DNA of 64,000 bases. Source: GCA-003244245 sp963822695. Lineage in GTDB: Bacteria; Actinomycetota; Actinomycetes; Mycobacteriales; Pseudonocardiaceae. Location: positions 1-64,000 of the forward strand of contig CAWGJH010000019.1 in NCBI GenBank assembly GCA_963822695.1. Direction: 5' to 3'. The position numbers and the translations under genes are program-made. Shown here in pieces: positions 62,675-64,000 of this stretch. The notes under the pieces are model-generated. The model did not search any database. It had not been told where the DNA came from and saw only the letters and a program-made list of their open reading frames with translations. Every line of letters starts with the position of its first letter. The first letter of the stretch is position 1.

Positions 62675-64000
62675 TGACCCGGAGATGGCAGGTAGGACGC
62701 CGCGATGTTCGGGTGATGGTGGTGGTAGTCATGGCCGTCGCCCTGATCGTCCTCGGCACCCTCTTCCCGCTCGGGATGGTCTTGCGGACCGCGTTCGGCG
62801 CCGAGGCCCTGTCCCACTATGCAGAGTTCATTACTTCCCGGGCCGGCCTCACTACCCTCCGCAATACCGTGGTGCTTGGCCTGCTGGTGGGCCTCTGCGG
62901 TACCGCGCTCGGGTTCCTGTTCGCCTACATCCAGGCCCGCATCGACGTTCCGTTCAAGCGGACCCTGCACGTCATCGCGCTCATTCCGATCATTAGCCCG
63001 CCGTTCGCGGTGGCCACCGCGATCATCGTGCTGTACGGGCAGAAGGGACTCATCACCTACGGTGTCTTCGGGTTGAGTGACAAGATCTATGGTCTGGATG
63101 GGCTTGTCCTAGTCCTGTCGTTGTCGTTATTTCCGGTCGCCTACCTAGGCTTACTCGGCATGATGCGCGCCCTCGACCCCGCCCTGGAAGAAGCCGCGAT
63201 GAACCTGGGTGCGAGCCGCTGGAGGATCTTCCGAACCGTGCAGCTGCCGCTGCTCGCGCCGGGTCTGGCAGCCCCGTTCCTGCTGCTGTTCGTCGAGGCC
63301 ATCGCCGACCTGGCCAATCCGCTCGTGCTGGGCGGTGACTACACCGTACTAGCCAGCAGTGCCTACTTCGCGGTCACGGGTGAGTTCGACACCACGTCGG
63401 CAGCGGTGTACAGCGTGATCCTGCTCGTGCCGACGGTGGGACTGTTCGTCATTCAGCGTTACTGGCTAGGGAGCAAGGTGCGGGCGACCGTGACCGGCAA
63501 ACCGTCGGGCAGCGTGCACCTCGTCGGTGGCTGGGCTCGGTGGCCGGTCTTCGCCCTTGCGCTGATGGTCGGTGCGGTCATCCTGAGCCTGTACTCCACG
63601 GTCATCCTTGGCGGGATCACCACCAATGTCTTCGCGGCAGACTACGGACTGACCCTGCGGCACTTCCGCGAGGTATTGCTGGGCCACGGCCGGGAATCGA
63701 TTACGGATACGGTACTACTGGCCGCGATCGCAACACCCATTGCCGGTCTAATGGGTGCGATCATCGCCTGGTTGGTGGTCCGGCATTTGCGGGCCGCAGC
63801 GCTGTGGTTGGACTTTGTGGGCATGCTGGGGGTTGCGGTACCCGGCACCGTGCTGGGTATTGGCTACCTCCTAGCATATCACACCAAGGTCGCCATCGGC
63901 CCGGTGACGGTGCTGCCCGCCTTCGCGGGGGTCGGCGCAATCTTTGGTGGAGCGCTTGCCATCATCCTGTCATACGTCGCGCGAAGCCTGCCCGGTGGTC
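62674..64000 (+). CDS. ABC transporter permease, partial (double-length FbpB/PhnV type)
   Basis: At least 442 residues, open at the right edge. Start ATG 62674 overlaps the substrate-binding stop by one base. First permease half: VVVVMAVALIVLGTLFPLGM, GLTTLRNTVVLGLLVGLCGT, then the EAA loop EEAAMNLGASRWRIFRTVQL. From about residue 270 a second half begins (FALALMVGAVILSLYSTVIL) with LTDTVLLA-like SITDTVLLAAIATPIAGLMG. Fused two-copy permeases are typical of iron and phosphonate importers. The ATPase gene should follow beyond the window. Confidence 0.9.
   Translation, partial: MTRRWQVGRRDVRVMVVVVMAVALIVLGTLFPLGMVLRTAFGAEALSHYAEFITSRAGLTTLRNTVVLGLLVGLCGTALGFLFAYIQARIDVPFKRTLHVIALIPIISPPFAVATAIIVLYGQKGLITYGVFGLSDKIYGLDGLVLVLSLSLFPVAYLGLLGMMRALDPALEEAAMNLGASRWRIFRTVQLPLLAPGLAAPFLLLFVEAIADLANPLVLGGDYTVLASSAYFAVTGEFDTTSAAVYSVILLVPTVGLFVIQRYWLGSKVRATVTGKPSGSVHLVGGWARWPVFALALMVGAVILSLYSTVILGGITTNVFAADYGLTLRHFREVLLGHGRESITDTVLLAAIATPIAGLMGAIIAWLVVRHLRAAALWLDFVGMLGVAVPGTVLGIGYLLAYHTKVAIGPVTVLPAFAGVGAIFGGALAIILSYVARSLPGG

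Noticed and set aside
1..64000. CRISPR arrays, rRNA genes, replication origin
   Set aside because: No regularly spaced repeats, rRNA signatures or DnaA-box clusters were seen. The repeated blocks at 300-5400 are group II intron copies.

Overview
The window is high-GC DNA from an actinobacterium, most likely in or near the Pseudonocardiaceae. Three things point there. The housekeeping genes mutM, rnc, rpmF, yceD, sepIVA-like, coaD, rsmD, pyc, recG, rpmB, ung, thiL, ddl, gpsA, plsC, cofC, ppk1, mutT1, leuD, leuC, iclR-type regulator, tRNA-Gln/Glu, leuB and serA follow nearly the mycobacterial order. DUF397, DUF5753 and DUF6879 regulators are present, as is an EspG/PPE/DUF3558 module. Starts are often GTG or TTG, and many neighbouring genes overlap by 4 bases.

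Bases 1-13.7 kb are an accessory island. It opens with three group II introns nested inside one another. Outer intron A (5' end outside the window) has an almost completely deleted reverse transcriptase ORF and is interrupted between domains V and VI by intron B (340-5419). Intron B is interrupted in domain I by intron C (826-3349). B and C each encode a full RT/maturase with a C-terminal HNH-like region. Next come a truncated ISKra4-type transposase, a 168-bp element bounded by perfect 34-bp inverted repeats, a CadD-like remnant, and a 4.2-kb element of decayed tandem tyrosine recombinases that splits a DDE transposase gene in two.

Bases 13.7-18.2 kb hold a DNA repair/RNA processing/CoA block on the minus strand. 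Between rsmD and pyc (18.3-22.5 kb) lies an insert with a disrupted Scr1-type XRE/DUF5753 regulator, DUF6879 and small proteins on one strand. The divergent strand carries a probable graspetide pair: a precursor peptide and an ATP-grasp ligase with overlapping start and stop.

Bases 22.5-48.6 kb carry pyruvate carboxylase, gamma-glutamyltransferase, recG, rpmB, ung, thiL, a stand-alone RAM protein, DUF3515, DUF742, ddl, and a cysteine dioxygenase-rhodanese pair beside a decayed trans-sulfuration gene. They continue with an XRE/TPR regulator coupled to a cyclo-ligase-like gene, gpsA, plsC, cofC (so F420 is probably made), ppk1, mutT1, leuD, leuC, an IclR regulator divergent from leuCD, and two tRNAs.

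Bases 48.8-64 kb carry an FAD monooxygenase, a decayed BTAD fragment, and citramalate synthase cimA behind an attenuator whose leader peptide has three consecutive Ile codons. After these come a cupin, DUF397, EspG/PPE/DUF3558 and a frameshifted ESX-like gene, leuB, serA, a two-component system, and the start of an ABC importer operon that runs off the right edge. leuB, leuC, leuD, cimA and serA make this a scattered branched-chain and serine biosynthesis region with its own regulators.
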